DNA of 64,000 nucleotides from Sphingobacterium sp. N143 (GCF_030325625.1 NZ_JACAIS010000005.1:248001-312000), one strand, 5' to 3'; counted from the first letter of the stretch, positions 1-9,944 are shown. The notes: generated from the sequence alone by a model not told the origin. Made by a program: numbers and translations.

Positions 1-954
1 GATATTATTAACAATGGTGATATTGTATTATGGAAAAAATATTGCAACTCGCTTAGATTAAGACTATTAACACGAGTTTCTGCTAGTTCAAAATTTGCTA
101 CACAGGCGAGCCAAGAGATTGCAGAAATTATTAATAATCAAACTTCTAATCCATTAATCTTAGCCAACGCTGACAATGCACAACTGGATATTTATAATCT
201 TGATGACAACAGTATTCAAACAAAAAATATCCGGGATGCCTTCGAAGCCGGTGGGTGGTATGCCAATTTAGCCAGTAAGCGAATGGTTGATCATATGCTA
301 GATAAAGAGGATCCTAGATTACCGTTTATGTTTGAGCCAGGTGAAAAGGCAGCTGGTAAATACATCGGACTAGACCAAAGTAAAGCAAGTGCAAATCAAA
401 CAGCATTAGCAACTGGAGGTACATTGGCGATCTACAATCGATCAACATATTCTAGGAATCAATATTTTCCTGGAATATTATTTTCAGCAACGGAAACAAA
501 TTTATTATTGGCCGAATACTACAATAAAGCCGGAAATGCATCTGCTGCAAAAACAGCCTTTGAAAATAGTATAAAAGAGTCAATCGATCTTTATCGCATC
601 ATTCGAAGCAAATCAAATGACAATACTGTCGCTGCTCCTAAAACTCCAACCGATGCTGCGATTACCGCATACATCAACAATTTAAACTGGGCAGGTGCTT
701 CCAATAAACTTGAATTGATCGCCACACAAAAGTGGATACACTTCAATGTGTTGCAAACAGTGCAGGCTTGGTCTGAGCAACGCAGGTTGGACTTACCTAA
801 ATTCGATTTTGTTGTACAAAATGCAGATATTCAAAAAACAGTTCCAGTTAAATTTAATCTTCCTCCTTCAGAAAGTGTTTATAATTCAGCGAATTATAAT
901 GCTGTCAAAGATCAAGATAACATTAACACCAAACTTTTCTGGGACGTTCACTAA
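1..954 (+). CDS. SusD/RagB family nutrient-binding lipoprotein, C-terminal part
   Basis: The frame is open from the first base and the start lies outside the window, so only the last 317 codons are present. The stretch with WKKYCNSLRLRLL near the beginning is typical of the SusD-like helical fold (SusD-like_2 type), and TETNLLLAEYY plus EQRRLDLPKF further on fit the family's C-terminal helices. SusD proteins sit on the outer face of the outer membrane and hand glycans or peptides to a partner SusC channel, which should lie just upstream of the window. A terminator follows at once, and then a fucosidase in the same direction, which suggests the three belong to one uptake locus. Family assignment is good; the substrate can only be inferred from the neighbouring glycosidases. 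Confidence 0.88.
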   Translation, partial: DIINNGDIVLWKKYCNSLRLRLLTRVSASSKFATQASQEIAEIINNQTSNPLILANADNAQLDIYNLDDNSIQTKNIRDAFEAGGWYANLASKRMVDHMLDKEDPRLPFMFEPGEKAAGKYIGLDQSKASANQTALATGGTLAIYNRSTYSRNQYFPGILFSATETNLLLAEYYNKAGNASAAKTAFENSIKESIDLYRIIRSKSNDNTVAAPKTPTDAAITAYINNLNWAGASNKLELIATQKWIHFNVLQTVQAWSEQRRLDLPKFDFVVQNADIQKTVPVKFNLPPSESVYNSANYNAVKDQDNINTKLFWDVH

Positions 955-976
955 TCCCACTCTACATCTACCTGTT

Positions 977-1005
977 AGAAAGCCACTTTTCGTGGCTTTC
1001 TTTTT
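977..1005 (+). terminator. Intrinsic terminator after the partial susD
   Basis: The arms GAAAGCCAC (978-986) and GTGGCTTTC (992-1000) pair perfectly around a 5-base loop and are followed by five T. The site lies 23 bases after the susD stop and 24 bases before the fucosidase start. It may therefore end most susD transcripts and lower, rather than abolish, expression of the downstream gene. Confidence 0.85.
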
Positions 1006-1028
1006 ATCATTTTATAGTATATTTATCC

Positions 1029-2465
1029 ATGCAAAAACTTAAAACCATTATATCAACCGCGTTATTAGCAACAAGCTCAACAGTCGCATTTGGCCAAGCC
1101 CACAATGTGTCTAATGGCTATCAAAAACCTACAGATCCATTGGTGATCGAAAACCTTGAACAATGGCAGGATATGAAATTTGGCCTTTTCATGCACTGGG
1201 GCACCTATAGCCAATGGGGGATTGTTGAAAGCTGGAGCATCTGCCCCGAAGATGAGGGATGGACACAACGCAAGCCGGAACATGGGAAAACCTATTTTGA
1301 ATATCTCAAAAATTACGAAAACCTGCAGACAACATTTAATCCTACGGATTTCAATCCACAGAAATGGGCTGATGCGGCCAAAGCGGCAGGCATGAAATAT
1401 GTGGTTTTTACCACCAAGCATCACGACGGTTTTGCCATGTTCGACACCAAAGAGTCTGATTATAAAATTACTTCCCCCAAGACACCGTTTTCCAGCAACC
1501 CCAAAGCCAATGTAACCAAGGAAATCTTCAGCACCTTCCGCAATGATGGTTTTAAGATCGGGGCATATTTTTCCAAACCAGATTGGCATTCCGACTACTA
1601 TTGGTGGTCGTATTTTCCACCAAAAGACAGAAACGTCAATTATGATCCAAAAAAATACCCAGACCGCTGGCAGAAATTCAAAGATTTCACTTATAACCAA
1701 ATCAATGAGTTAACATCAGAATATGGAAAAGTAGATATTCTTTGGTTGGATGGTGGTCAGGTACGTCCTTTGGAAACGGTTGACAAATCTGTTGATTGGC
1801 AACAAACCATCAAAATGGACCAGAACATCGACATGGACCGCATTGGTGGCATGGCCCGAAAAAACCAGCCTGGCATTATCGTCGTAGACCGTACCGTCCC
1901 TGGAAATTGGGAAAATTATGTGACCCCCGAGCAGGCTATTCCTGATCATCCATTGGATATTCCCTGGGAAAGCTGCATTACGATGGGCAATTCTTTTAGT
2001 TATGTTCCCAATGACAATTATAAACCAACAAAAAAAATTGTCGAAACGCTGGTCAAAATCATTTCCCGTGGGGGCAACTATCTGCTCAATATCGCACCCG
2101 GTCCAAACGGTGACTACGATCAGGCCGCCTATGACCGCCTTAATGAATTGGCCGCCTGGATGAAGATCAATCAGGATGCCGTGTATGCGACACGTACCAT
2201 CGCTCCTTACCATCAAGATGACTATTATTATACAAGAAGCAAAGACAGCAAAGTGGTCAATGTCTTCCACCTTTCTGATGGTGATACCTATCAACAACCC
2301 AATGAATATATCTTCCAGGTACCCGATGGCTTTAAGGTAAAACGCGTTAAGATCCTCGGTCATAAAGGCAAATTAGATTGGTCTCAACACGACAATCACA
2401 TTACGCTAAGAAGTCCAGGTACACGTTTTAATTATGCAACAGCAATTCAATTGCAAAGCAAATAA
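1029..2465 (+). CDS. Alpha-L-fucosidase, GH29 family, secreted
   Basis: 478 residues. An N-terminal signal peptide ends near residue 22 (AFGQ). The catalytic barrel follows: MKFGLFMHWGTYS near residue 50, the TTKHHDGFAMFD motif near 130, and DILWLDGG with Asp241 as the expected nucleophile of the retaining mechanism. The family removes terminal alpha-L-fucose from glycans. Length and motifs match GH29, and a short beta-sandwich-like tail follows the barrel after about residue 390. The gene follows a susD gene and precedes a sialidase-like lipoprotein on the same strand, which points to attack on decorated glycans in the periplasm or at the surface. I saw no clear Shine-Dalgarno site, which is usual in this phylum. 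The second GH29 enzyme in this window (36613-38403) is clearly different in sequence. Confidence 0.93.
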   Translation: MQKLKTIISTALLATSSTVAFGQAHNVSNGYQKPTDPLVIENLEQWQDMKFGLFMHWGTYSQWGIVESWSICPEDEGWTQRKPEHGKTYFEYLKNYENLQTTFNPTDFNPQKWADAAKAAGMKYVVFTTKHHDGFAMFDTKESDYKITSPKTPFSSNPKANVTKEIFSTFRNDGFKIGAYFSKPDWHSDYYWWSYFPPKDRNVNYDPKKYPDRWQKFKDFTYNQINELTSEYGKVDILWLDGGQVRPLETVDKSVDWQQTIKMDQNIDMDRIGGMARKNQPGIIVVDRTVPGNWENYVTPEQAIPDHPLDIPWESCITMGNSFSYVPNDNYKPTKKIVETLVKIISRGGNYLLNIAPGPNGDYDQAAYDRLNELAAWMKINQDAVYATRTIAPYHQDDYYYTRSKDSKVVNVFHLSDGDTYQQPNEYIFQVPDGFKVKRVKILGHKGKLDWSQHDNHITLRSPGTRFNYATAIQLQSK

Positions 2466-2599
2466 TACTCCTTTCATCCCAGTTGGATCATATTTGTCTC
2501 CAACTGGGTTACTATCCTACACAGGCGTACCCATCACAGCAGAAACGTCGGAAAGTACTGTTATTCCTATCACAGAGCAACCATAGCCCTTACCAAAAC

Positions 2600-3643
2600 A
2601 TGATCTATATCAAAAGAAATATTATCCTATACATATTCCTGATCCTCGTCCTAAACTCATGTAATAGCTACAAACCCAGGATCCTTTCTTCAGCACATAT
2701 TTTTACAGAAAGTCAGGTCAGTTTCGAACAATGCCATGCCTCGACTCTCCAATCCATCGGCAAGGACAGTCTACTGGCGGCATGGTTTGGCGGTACCCAT
2801 GAGTCCAATCCTGATGTCGTGATATGGAGCTCGCTGTATGCAAACGGGAAGTGGGAATCACCAGTACAGATTGCGGATGGAATATTGGATGGTCAGCGCC
2901 ATGCAACTTGGAATCCCGTCCTTTTTCAATACCCTAGTACAGATACGCTCTTTTTATATTATAAAATAGGTCCCAATCCAAGAGAATGGCGGGGTTATAG
3001 CAAATATTCCTTGGACAAGGGACGTAGCTGGTCTCCCTCCAACCCTTTAGCTAAAGGAATATTAGGACCTATCAAAAACAAGCCTGTCACCTTGAAAAAT
3101 GGGCTTGTACTTTCTCCATCCAGTACGGAGTCAAAAGAAGAAGTATGGAAAGCACATCTGGAAATTAGTCATGACCATGGAAAAACTTGGTCCATCAGCA
3201 AGATCCGGCAGGACACTAGCATCCAGGTCATCCAACCTAGTATTGTACAACATCGGGATGGAAGAGTTCAGGTCCTCTGCCGCAGTAAAGAGAATAAAGT
3301 GATGACTGCATTTTCGGCAGATCAAGGAATGACCTGGGGGCCATGGCAGGCTACGAATCTCCTCAACCCAAACTCAGCAACAGATGCCATTCGCCTCAAC
3401 AATGGTCTATTCATGATCGTTTACAATCCGGCAGTAGCAGGAAAAGATTGGTGGGAAGGCCGCACCCAACTCCACGTCGCAACATCCAAAGATGGTCTAC
3501 AATGGGAAGATGTCCTCACCCTTGAAAATGGAATCAAAGGGGATGAGTATTCCTATCCCACTATTATCCAAGATGAGCAAGGTTTGATCCATATTACCTA
3601 TACATGGAATAGAAAAGGGATCAAACATATTGTTATTAAATAA
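2600..3643 (+). CDS. Sialidase-like BNR-repeat lipoprotein (neuraminidase-like family)
   Basis: 347 residues from the ATG at 2600. I chose this start because it gives a lipoprotein signal (hydrophobic core followed by LNSC); the frame is open further upstream to 2483 but that extension looks non-coding. Four Asp-box-like motifs are visible: SLDKGRSW near 137, SHDHGKTW near 190, SADQGMTW near 239 and SKDGLQW near 296. They mark a six-bladed sialidase beta-propeller. The N-terminal HASTL...LLAAWFGGTHE pattern is characteristic of the COG4409-like predicted neuraminidases. Members have been annotated as exo-sialidases, but many have unproven substrates, so the reaction is inferred. It follows the fucosidase by 134 bases and probably shares its locus. 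A bidirectional terminator follows. Confidence 0.82.
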   Translation: MIYIKRNIILYIFLILVLNSCNSYKPRILSSAHIFTESQVSFEQCHASTLQSIGKDSLLAAWFGGTHESNPDVVIWSSLYANGKWESPVQIADGILDGQRHATWNPVLFQYPSTDTLFLYYKIGPNPREWRGYSKYSLDKGRSWSPSNPLAKGILGPIKNKPVTLKNGLVLSPSSTESKEEVWKAHLEISHDHGKTWSISKIRQDTSIQVIQPSIVQHRDGRVQVLCRSKENKVMTAFSADQGMTWGPWQATNLLNPNSATDAIRLNNGLFMIVYNPAVAGKDWWEGRTQLHVATSKDGLQWEDVLTLENGIKGDEYSYPTIIQDEQGLIHITYTWNRKGIKHIVIK

Positions 3644-3644
3644 T

Positions 3645-3676
3645 AAAACAGGGCATCTCTGAAAAAGCCCTGTTTT
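3645..3676. terminator. Bidirectional terminator between convergent genes
   Basis: AAAACAGGGC (3645-3654) and GCCCTGTTTT (3667-3676) are perfect complements with a 12-base loop. A/T tracts on both sides let it end the rightward sialidase-like gene and the leftward GH3 gene, whose stop codons are only 51 bases apart. Confidence 0.85.
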
Positions 3677-3694
3677 AACAGCTATCAATAGATA

Positions 3695-6058
3695 TTAATA
3701 ATCCTTCTTCAGCAGCATTTCTCCCTTGAGGCGGATATCATCGGACGATGCCCCCACCAATAGCTGAAATTTTCCTTTCTCTGCCTTCCACACATGATCC
3801 ACAGCCCATATCTTGAGGTCCTCTTTCGTCAGTTCAAAAGAATAGGAAGTCTTCTTTCCGGCAGCTATGGGTTTCCGTTCAAATCGTTTTAACTGCATAA
3901 TGGGGGTAACCACAGAGCTCACTTCGTCAACAACATAGAGCTGGGCCACTTCGTCACCATCCAATTTTCCTGTGTTCTCTACGTCAAAAGATACTGTACA
4001 GACAAAATCATCAGCCTTTTCCTCCAGTTTTACTTGTAAGTTGGAATATGCAAATGTGCTATAGCTCAATCCATAGCCAAACGTATATAAGGGTTTGGCG
4101 GACATCTCTACATAATCGTGGTGTTTTGGTTTGGCATGATTATAATGCACGGGTAACTGCCCCACCGATCTGGGTACAGAAACCGGCAATCGTCCCGCGG
4201 GATTATAATCACCAAACAATACATCTGCAATAGCCAGCCCCCCCTCCTGTCCGGGATACCATGCGTTCACGATCGCCGGTACATGTTCAGCGGCCCAATT
4301 GAGGTTTAGTGGTCTTCCCATGATGGTAACCAGGACGACCGGTTTTCCCGTTTCCTGAATAGCCTGCAGTAATTTCATCTGATCCCCCATCATATCCAAT
4401 GAGACACGATCAAAACCTTCACCACTTTCCATATCACTGACCGTATTGGGATCAACATTTGCTGCTCCCGTCGCTTGATAGGATGTCTTAAAATCACGGG
4501 CGCTTGAACCACCAAGGACGAGGATCACAGCATCCGCCTGCTGTGCTGCTGTCACCGCAGCAGCGATATCTGAATTTGCTGTATCCCGGATTGCGCAGCC
4601 TTTGACATAGTCAACCTGTGTCCCCTTCCCCACAGCCGCACGTATCCCTGTTAATAAAGTCTGAATTTTACCTTCAGCCTGTGGCGCCGTATAATCTCCC
4701 AGCTGGTTATACGCATTATCGGCATTCGGCCCGACCACGGCTATGCGTTTCAGCTTTTTGCTAAGAGGTAAAACATGCTGGTCATTTTTAAGCAAAATAA
4801 TAGATTCCCTGGCCACTTGTCTTGCCACCGATTTATTGTGCGCTGTCGCAACTTTCTGGGCGACTAATTTCTCATCCACATAAGGACGATCAAACAGCCC
4901 AAGGTTAAACTTCATCCGCAATACACGCGCTACTGCCGTATCCAATACCGCAGGTTCCACCAAGCCCTGCCGCACCGCCGTCAATAAGTTGGGACCATAC
5001 CCTGATCCGCTCAAGTCGACGTCTAACCCCGCATGGATACTTTGTGAGGCTGCTTCTTCAGCGGTGGCCGCGGTAGCATGCCCCCCATTAAGTCCCGAAA
5101 TACTCAAAAGATCCGAAACGACAAATCCCTGGAACCCCCAGTCCTGACGGAGTATATGCTTTAACAACCATGGATTGGCAGAACATGGAATGCCATCGAT
5201 ACTATTATACGCGGTCATAACCGATCCTGCACCTGTTTTTACCGCCTGCTCAAAAGGTGGTAAAAAATACTGTCTCAGGCTACGTTCACCAAACGACACA
5301 GACTCCCCGTTATGTCCGCCATCAGGAGCCGCATAGGCTACAAAATGCTTCAGCGTACCAATTATTTTATCCGGCTGCCCTAACTGCTCTCCTTGAAAGC
5401 CACGGATCATGGCACGCCCCATCTGCCCGATCAAGTATGGATCTTCACCATAAGTCTCTTCGGTACGGGACCAACGGGGATCACGGGCCAGATCCAATAC
5501 GGGACCATATCCATTTTTGCCCCCAACAGCATACGTTTCCTTGGCGATTGTGGCGGCCATCTGTTGGATCAGGCCCGGATTCCAGGTACTTGCCTGTCCG
5601 ATTGCGGTTGGAAATACCGTCGCCCCAATAGCCATATGACCATGTGGGGCTTCCTCCGAAAGTAACAAGGGGATCCCCAGCCGTGTGCTATCCAGCATAT
5701 AACGTTGAATGGCGTTGGTTGCTCGTGCCGCCTCCTGGGGATTCAGGCCGTTAAGAAGTGTTTTCTGCGTCCAGGGGTCAGCCCGCAACGTCGCCCAGAG
5801 CAAACCGATCCGCTGTTCCTTCACGGCCTTTTTAAGCTTGTCACTAACAGCAATATGATTTCCTTTTTTCTCATACATGTCCCAACCGAGCACCTTACTC
5901 AGCTGCCCTACCTTTTCTTCAACCGTCATCCGTCCCAAAAGATCATTGACCCGCTGTTCGGTCGATAATGAACTATTTTTATACGGAAATTGCTGTGCTT
6001 GCAATTGTGGATGCAGCCATGCCGTCATCACAGCCAAAAGTAGGATTCGGAGTTTCAT
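3695..6058 (-). CDS. Beta-glucosidase/beta-xylosidase-type glycoside hydrolase, GH3 (BglX-like)
   Basis: 787 residues with a signal peptide ending near residue 21 (LQAQ). The order is GH3 N-terminal barrel (about 30-390), the C-terminal alpha/beta sandwich domain (about 410-630), and a fibronectin III-like domain at the end. The motif GFVVSDLLSISG contains Asp316, the expected catalytic nucleophile. KHFVAYAA and RDPRWSRTEETYGEDPYL are typical of periplasmic BglX-type enzymes. The family releases terminal beta-linked glucose, xylose or related sugars from oligosaccharides. It is a single gene, convergent with the sialidase-like lipoprotein. I found no clear promoter box in the 240 bases upstream of its start. 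The exact sugar specificity cannot be read from the sequence. Confidence 0.93.
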   Translation of the reverse strand: MKLRILLLAVMTAWLHPQLQAQQFPYKNSSLSTEQRVNDLLGRMTVEEKVGQLSKVLGWDMYEKKGNHIAVSDKLKKAVKEQRIGLLWATLRADPWTQKTLLNGLNPQEAARATNAIQRYMLDSTRLGIPLLLSEEAPHGHMAIGATVFPTAIGQASTWNPGLIQQMAATIAKETYAVGGKNGYGPVLDLARDPRWSRTEETYGEDPYLIGQMGRAMIRGFQGEQLGQPDKIIGTLKHFVAYAAPDGGHNGESVSFGERSLRQYFLPPFEQAVKTGAGSVMTAYNSIDGIPCSANPWLLKHILRQDWGFQGFVVSDLLSISGLNGGHATAATAEEAASQSIHAGLDVDLSGSGYGPNLLTAVRQGLVEPAVLDTAVARVLRMKFNLGLFDRPYVDEKLVAQKVATAHNKSVARQVARESIILLKNDQHVLPLSKKLKRIAVVGPNADNAYNQLGDYTAPQAEGKIQTLLTGIRAAVGKGTQVDYVKGCAIRDTANSDIAAAVTAAQQADAVILVLGGSSARDFKTSYQATGAANVDPNTVSDMESGEGFDRVSLDMMGDQMKLLQAIQETGKPVVLVTIMGRPLNLNWAAEHVPAIVNAWYPGQEGGLAIADVLFGDYNPAGRLPVSVPRSVGQLPVHYNHAKPKHHDYVEMSAKPLYTFGYGLSYSTFAYSNLQVKLEEKADDFVCTVSFDVENTGKLDGDEVAQLYVVDEVSSVVTPIMQLKRFERKPIAAGKKTSYSFELTKEDLKIWAVDHVWKAEKGKFQLLVGASSDDIRLKGEMLLKKDY

Positions 6059-6302
6059 ATGTAAATGATTATGGAAAAGTGCCCGTTTTCATTGGCCTCA
6101 ATGAAGCGCAACACTCGGTTTTTCATTCGTGTTTATTTTTCGGTACATTCATCGTTCGCTTGGTGGGATTCTTGCCCATTGTCTGTCTTTTTCAGACATC
6201 GGTATTTTATTTTCCCCAAGGCGGTTCAGTTTATGCAACCGGTTTCAATGTTGCTAAAATAACCATTTAATAGAAATAATCAAGCTAAATTCTAAAGATA
6301 AA

Positions 6303-6324
6303 AAAAGACGGCAAGCCGTCTTTT
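6303..6324 (-). terminator. Terminator of the small lipoprotein gene
   Basis: AAAAGACGGC and GCCGTCTTTT form a tight hairpin with a T tract in the leftward direction. It lies 25 bases beyond the stop codon of the leftward gene that ends at 6349. Confidence 0.8.
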
Positions 6325-6348
6325 AACCAAATGATATAGGAAATATGA

Positions 6349-6849
6349 CTACTGTGCTATTGTTTTACTTTTTCCCCTAAAGTGATATTCCATCGGAATG
6401 ATATTAGCGGTCGGATTGTTATTTCGATAGGTCAGTACCAAATAGTCCCCATCGATCAGGACACCGTAACTCTCATATTGATCGCTGTTCACAAATTTCA
6501 TACTGCTTTTTTCCTGATCATAGGTAAACGACCGATCAATGGCACCCTGCATGATCGTTTCTTCAAAGGTATCCTCACCCTTATCGCACTGCTCATCCCC
6601 GCTATCAACAATAAGTTTTTGTGCATTTTCACTAAAGGAGAAGGAATACAGATTATCCATTTCACAGTCCTGGGGCTTATAATGATACAGCTCATTCTTT
6701 TCATCACCTGCTACTGGTACTGGCTCCCAATAATAAGCCTCCAACTGCTTCTGTATTTCCAAAGGGGCCATCATCTCTGGATCAACATGATCCTTACTAC
6801 AGCTAGCCCATAAAAACAGGGCAAACATCCCGATTATTAATTTGCTCAT
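6349..6849 (-). CDS. Hypothetical lipoprotein with possible beta-barrel (lipocalin-like) fold
   Basis: 166 residues. I start at the ATG at 6849 because it puts a lipoprotein signal at the N-terminus (hydrophobic run, then LWASCSK); an upstream ATG at 6897 would add 16 residues ahead of the signal. The mature part alternates short polar and hydrophobic strands (NLYSFSFSENAQKLIVDSG, YLVLTYRNNN) and ends with YHFRGK. This resembles small lipocalin-like Bacteroidota lipoproteins, but I do not recognise a named family. It is a single gene between its own terminator and a divergent TonB-dependent receptor gene. The function is unknown. Confidence 0.7.
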   Translation of the reverse strand: MSKLIIGMFALFLWASCSKDHVDPEMMAPLEIQKQLEAYYWEPVPVAGDEKNELYHYKPQDCEMDNLYSFSFSENAQKLIVDSGDEQCDKGEDTFEETIMQGAIDRSFTYDQEKSSMKFVNSDQYESYGVLIDGDYLVLTYRNNNPTANIIPMEYHFRGKSKTIAQ

Positions 6850-7167
6850 CTTGGTTTCTTCATTAGTTATAGTGTTATAACGAAGGTTCCCATACAATTG
6901 CTACACATCCATCCATCCCGCCACCCATTGACGGACTAAGGTATGTATTCAAACCTAAGCACAGCCACACAGATACTGTTGACAACCATGTTAATCACCT
7001 GACACATAGCGCTATTTTTGTTAATAACTTCTACACAGCAAAACTTAAGCACATCACAAAAAAACAGGGTCTTCTATTTCCAATAATTAACCCATTTCAT
7101 AAAAAATTTCATTGTCCGACAAGGGTAAAGTCCAAGTTAGCTGTCATAGAGATAAAGCTTAATCCAT
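6850..7167. promoter_or_regulatory. Divergent intergenic region with two possible -7 boxes
   Basis: This 318-base gap separates the leftward lipoprotein gene from the rightward TonB-dependent receptor gene. TATTTTTG at 7013-7020 matches the Bacteroidota -7 consensus TAnnTTTG for the receptor gene. CAAACCTA at 6950-6957 is the same consensus on the other strand for the lipoprotein gene. Neither has a good -33 TTG at the expected distance, so both are tentative. I see nothing else in the gap. Confidence 0.35.
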
Positions 7168-9561
7168 ATGAAACTATCTTCCATCCTAATAATTGCATTG
7201 TCCATTCAGGCCAAGCAATCATTTTCACAACAGAATGATTCCACAGAGGTAAACAGAAAAGTTGTCACGGAAACTGTGAAAGGAACTGTATTGGACAAAA
7301 ATACCAGGTTACCACTTATTGGGGTCACGATTGTCCTTTCTTCCAATGGCAAGACACAATCGGCCAGTACAGATCAACAAGGTGTTTTTAGGCTATTGCA
7401 TGTTCCTGTAGGTCGTCAGGTATTACAGGCACGTATGGCTGGCTATAGACAGGAAGAACTCTCCGAGATTCTCATCACCAGTGGCCGTGAAAATATCCTA
7501 AATATCGAACTCGAACCACAAACAAATACATTAAACGAAGCTGTAGTCTATGCCGATGCGGGAAAACAGCCGTTAAATCAGATGGCCATGACCAGTGGCC
7601 GTTCCTTCTCTCCAGAGGAAACCAACCGCTATGCTGGTGCATTTTTCGATCCGGCAAGGATGGCCCAGAGTTTTCCAGGAGCAGTTGCCGGGGGGGATGA
7701 CAATGAGATTATTGTACGTGGAAATTCGCCCAAGAGCTTACAATGGCGACTAGAAGGGATTGAAATTGTCAACCCCAATCATTTTGGTGAAGAGGGAGCC
7801 GCAGGTGGCGGCATCAGCATGCTGAATACCATGGTATTGGGTAAATCTGACTTTTATACCGGCGGACTGGCAGCAGAATATAACAATGCGATATCCGGAG
7901 TCTTTGATCTTAGGTTTAGGAAAGGCAATACAGACAAGCGTGAATACACCTTCAATGTTGGTGTGCTTGGTGTTGGCGCCACCTTAGAAGGGCCATTCAG
8001 GAAAGGAAGTGATGCGTCTTATCTCATCAGCTATCGCTATTCTTCGTTGAGTCTGCTCGAAAAAGCAGGTATAAAAGTATCCGATACCGGGGTCCCTAAA
8101 TATCAGGATCTTTCTTTCAATTTTGTCTTTCCGACTAAGAAAGCTGGTACATTTTCCATATTTGGAATCGGCGGGCTCGGCAAACTGAAAGAAACGGCTG
8201 AACGGGACTACCAGAAATGGGAAGAAAGAACAGATGCCCAGGACATGAACTTAGGTTTTAATGCCGGAAGTATAGGCTTAAAACACCAGTACATTGCCAA
8301 CGATAAGCTCTATTTCAACAATATCCTCTCTATGTCGGCAAGCCGCAATTCCAATACCACTGATACCTTGACGCAGGATTATATCGCCAGCCTTTATCGC
8401 AGGGACAAATTCACCAATACGGCCATTCGGTATGCCGGTAGCCTAAACTACAGGGCTAACAGCAGAAATACGATCCGTGCCGGCATCAATGCAAGTCTTT
8501 TGCGTTATGACTTTTATGCCCTGAGTTATGACACGCAGCACGCTGCCCTGAAAGAACGGATCAACCAAAACGGAAGTACCAGTACTTATGATGCTTTTGC
8601 ACAACTTAAAACGGTATTAACAGATAGACTGACCCTCAATACAGGTGTACATGCCAACTATTTTGTACTGAGCAAAAGCTGGACAGTGGAACCAAGACTC
8701 GGATTAAATTGGAAAGTCGCAGCCGACCAGACCATATCCTTTGGAACAGGGCTATATAATCGGCTCGAGCCACTTGCTTACTACTTTGCTCATTCGGAGG
8801 GAAAAGAGTCCAACATAACCTCTAGTTCGAAATTATCACCTACTAAATCGGCACAGGCAGTTATCGGTTATGAAAAGAATTTCAATCGGACACTCCGCTT
8901 CAAAACAGAGGTCTACTATCAACATTTATACGATGTTCCAGTCTCAACCGATCCCAGTATCAACTTCTCTCTGCTCAATGTTTCTGATATCTCTGCCATT
9001 GGAACATCCACCTACCGCCAGCTCATCAACAAAGGGACGGGAAAAAATTACGGTATCGAGCTAACCCTGGAAAAATCACTAAGCAAAGGCTATTATTTTA
9101 TGGTAACATCATCTTTGTTTGATTCTAAATTCAAGGCTCTAAACGGAAAAGAATACAATACAACATTCAACACCCGATATGTGGGCAATCTACTCCTTGG
9201 AAAAGAATGGACCGTTGGGAAGAATAAAAACAATCTCTTTGGGTTAAATGCCAAATTGATCTATGCTGGAGGAAGAAAATATTCACCGATTTTGGAGGAG
9301 GAATCTTTCCGGCTAGATGAAGAAGTCATCGACCAGGATCGTATCAATACACTAACGGCAGCCCCCTATGTTCGGCTCGATTTTTCGTCGAGTTACCGCA
9401 TTAACCGTAAAAAAGTAAGTCACCTGGTCATCCTCGACATTCAAAATGCCTTAAATAGAGAAAATACAGTGGGCATGCATTACAATTTCAGCAAAAGGAT
9501 CATTGAGCCTCAAAAATGGACCGGCATCATTCCAACCATTAATTATAGAATTGAATTCTAA
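7168..9561 (+). CDS. TonB-dependent outer-membrane receptor with carboxypeptidase-regulatory-like N-terminal domain
   Basis: 797 residues with a signal peptide of about 20 residues. A CarboxypepD_reg-like domain lies at about 38-115 (VKGTVLDKNTRLPLIGVTI through a stretch rich in beta strands). The plug follows at about 135-250 (NEIIVRGNSPKSLQWRLEGI, then GGISMLNTMVLGKSDFYTGG). The rest is a beta-barrel that ends in a terminal Phe (INYRIEF), as expected for insertion by the BAM machinery. It is shorter than the SusC proteins in the window (about 1030-1085), lacks their long barrel and has no SusD partner, so it is an ordinary TonB-dependent transporter. The cargo is unknown. It stands alone, with a hairpin terminator after it. 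Confidence 0.9.
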   Translation: MKLSSILIIALSIQAKQSFSQQNDSTEVNRKVVTETVKGTVLDKNTRLPLIGVTIVLSSNGKTQSASTDQQGVFRLLHVPVGRQVLQARMAGYRQEELSEILITSGRENILNIELEPQTNTLNEAVVYADAGKQPLNQMAMTSGRSFSPEETNRYAGAFFDPARMAQSFPGAVAGGDDNEIIVRGNSPKSLQWRLEGIEIVNPNHFGEEGAAGGGISMLNTMVLGKSDFYTGGLAAEYNNAISGVFDLRFRKGNTDKREYTFNVGVLGVGATLEGPFRKGSDASYLISYRYSSLSLLEKAGIKVSDTGVPKYQDLSFNFVFPTKKAGTFSIFGIGGLGKLKETAERDYQKWEERTDAQDMNLGFNAGSIGLKHQYIANDKLYFNNILSMSASRNSNTTDTLTQDYIASLYRRDKFTNTAIRYAGSLNYRANSRNTIRAGINASLLRYDFYALSYDTQHAALKERINQNGSTSTYDAFAQLKTVLTDRLTLNTGVHANYFVLSKSWTVEPRLGLNWKVAADQTISFGTGLYNRLEPLAYYFAHSEGKESNITSSSKLSPTKSAQAVIGYEKNFNRTLRFKTEVYYQHLYDVPVSTDPSINFSLLNVSDISAIGTSTYRQLINKGTGKNYGIELTLEKSLSKGYYFMVTSSLFDSKFKALNGKEYNTTFNTRYVGNLLLGKEWTVGKNKNNLFGLNAKLIYAGGRKYSPILEEESFRLDEEVIDQDRINTLTAAPYVRLDFSSSYRINRKKVSHLVILDIQNALNRENTVGMHYNFSKRIIEPQKWTGIIPTINYRIEF

Positions 9562-9598
9562 CAATACCTATTCGCAGGAAAAGCTATTCTAGCACCAC

Positions 9599-9636
9599 AT
9601 AGCCTCTGGGACTTTGACCGTTTCAGAGGCTATTTC
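9599..9636 (+). terminator. Terminator after the TonB-dependent receptor gene
   Basis: ATAGCCTCTG (9599-9608) and CAGAGGCTAT (9624-9633) are perfect complements around a 15-base loop. The following T tract is short, so termination may be only partial. Confidence 0.65.
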
Positions 9637-9944
9637 TGTGCTGGCCTCTGTCAGTTCCGATCAAACTCATCCTATCCGCTACGAAAACGATTGCGATAAA
9701 ATACAATGCTGATTCGCTTTCAATACTGTAAATTCACATTACAGAAAATTTATTTTTCAATCCAATTAAATCTAAAAGTCATATGATCAAGATGAAGAAT
9801 GCATCCCTTTCGAAGAATCGTTGGAGGTATCCGACAATCCCATTATCCGATTGCCGGTTGTATCCGCAGCGGACCTTAAGCGCTGCAATTTACTAGAAAG
9901 TGTGCCCAAAGATTATATTGAAAAAAACATTACAGGTGATAATC
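9637..9944. other. Intergenic leader before the heparinase operon
   Basis: About 310 bases without a supported gene. It is AT-rich up to 9780 and then clearly GC-richer. A frame open from 9776 runs into the following gene in a different phase. It could be a decayed coding remnant or chance. AGGTGAT at 9933-9939 is a plausible ribosome binding site for the start at 9945. I found no convincing promoter pair. Confidence 0.4.

Noticed and set aside
1077-1700. 207-codon open frame opposite the first fucosidase gene
   Set aside because: It is fully antisense to a well-supported enzyme and has no domain or regulatory signal of its own.
6065-6262. Short rightward frames upstream of the GH3 gene
   Set aside because: Low-complexity Phe/Ser-rich translations without start signals; they overlap the GH3 leader and look random.
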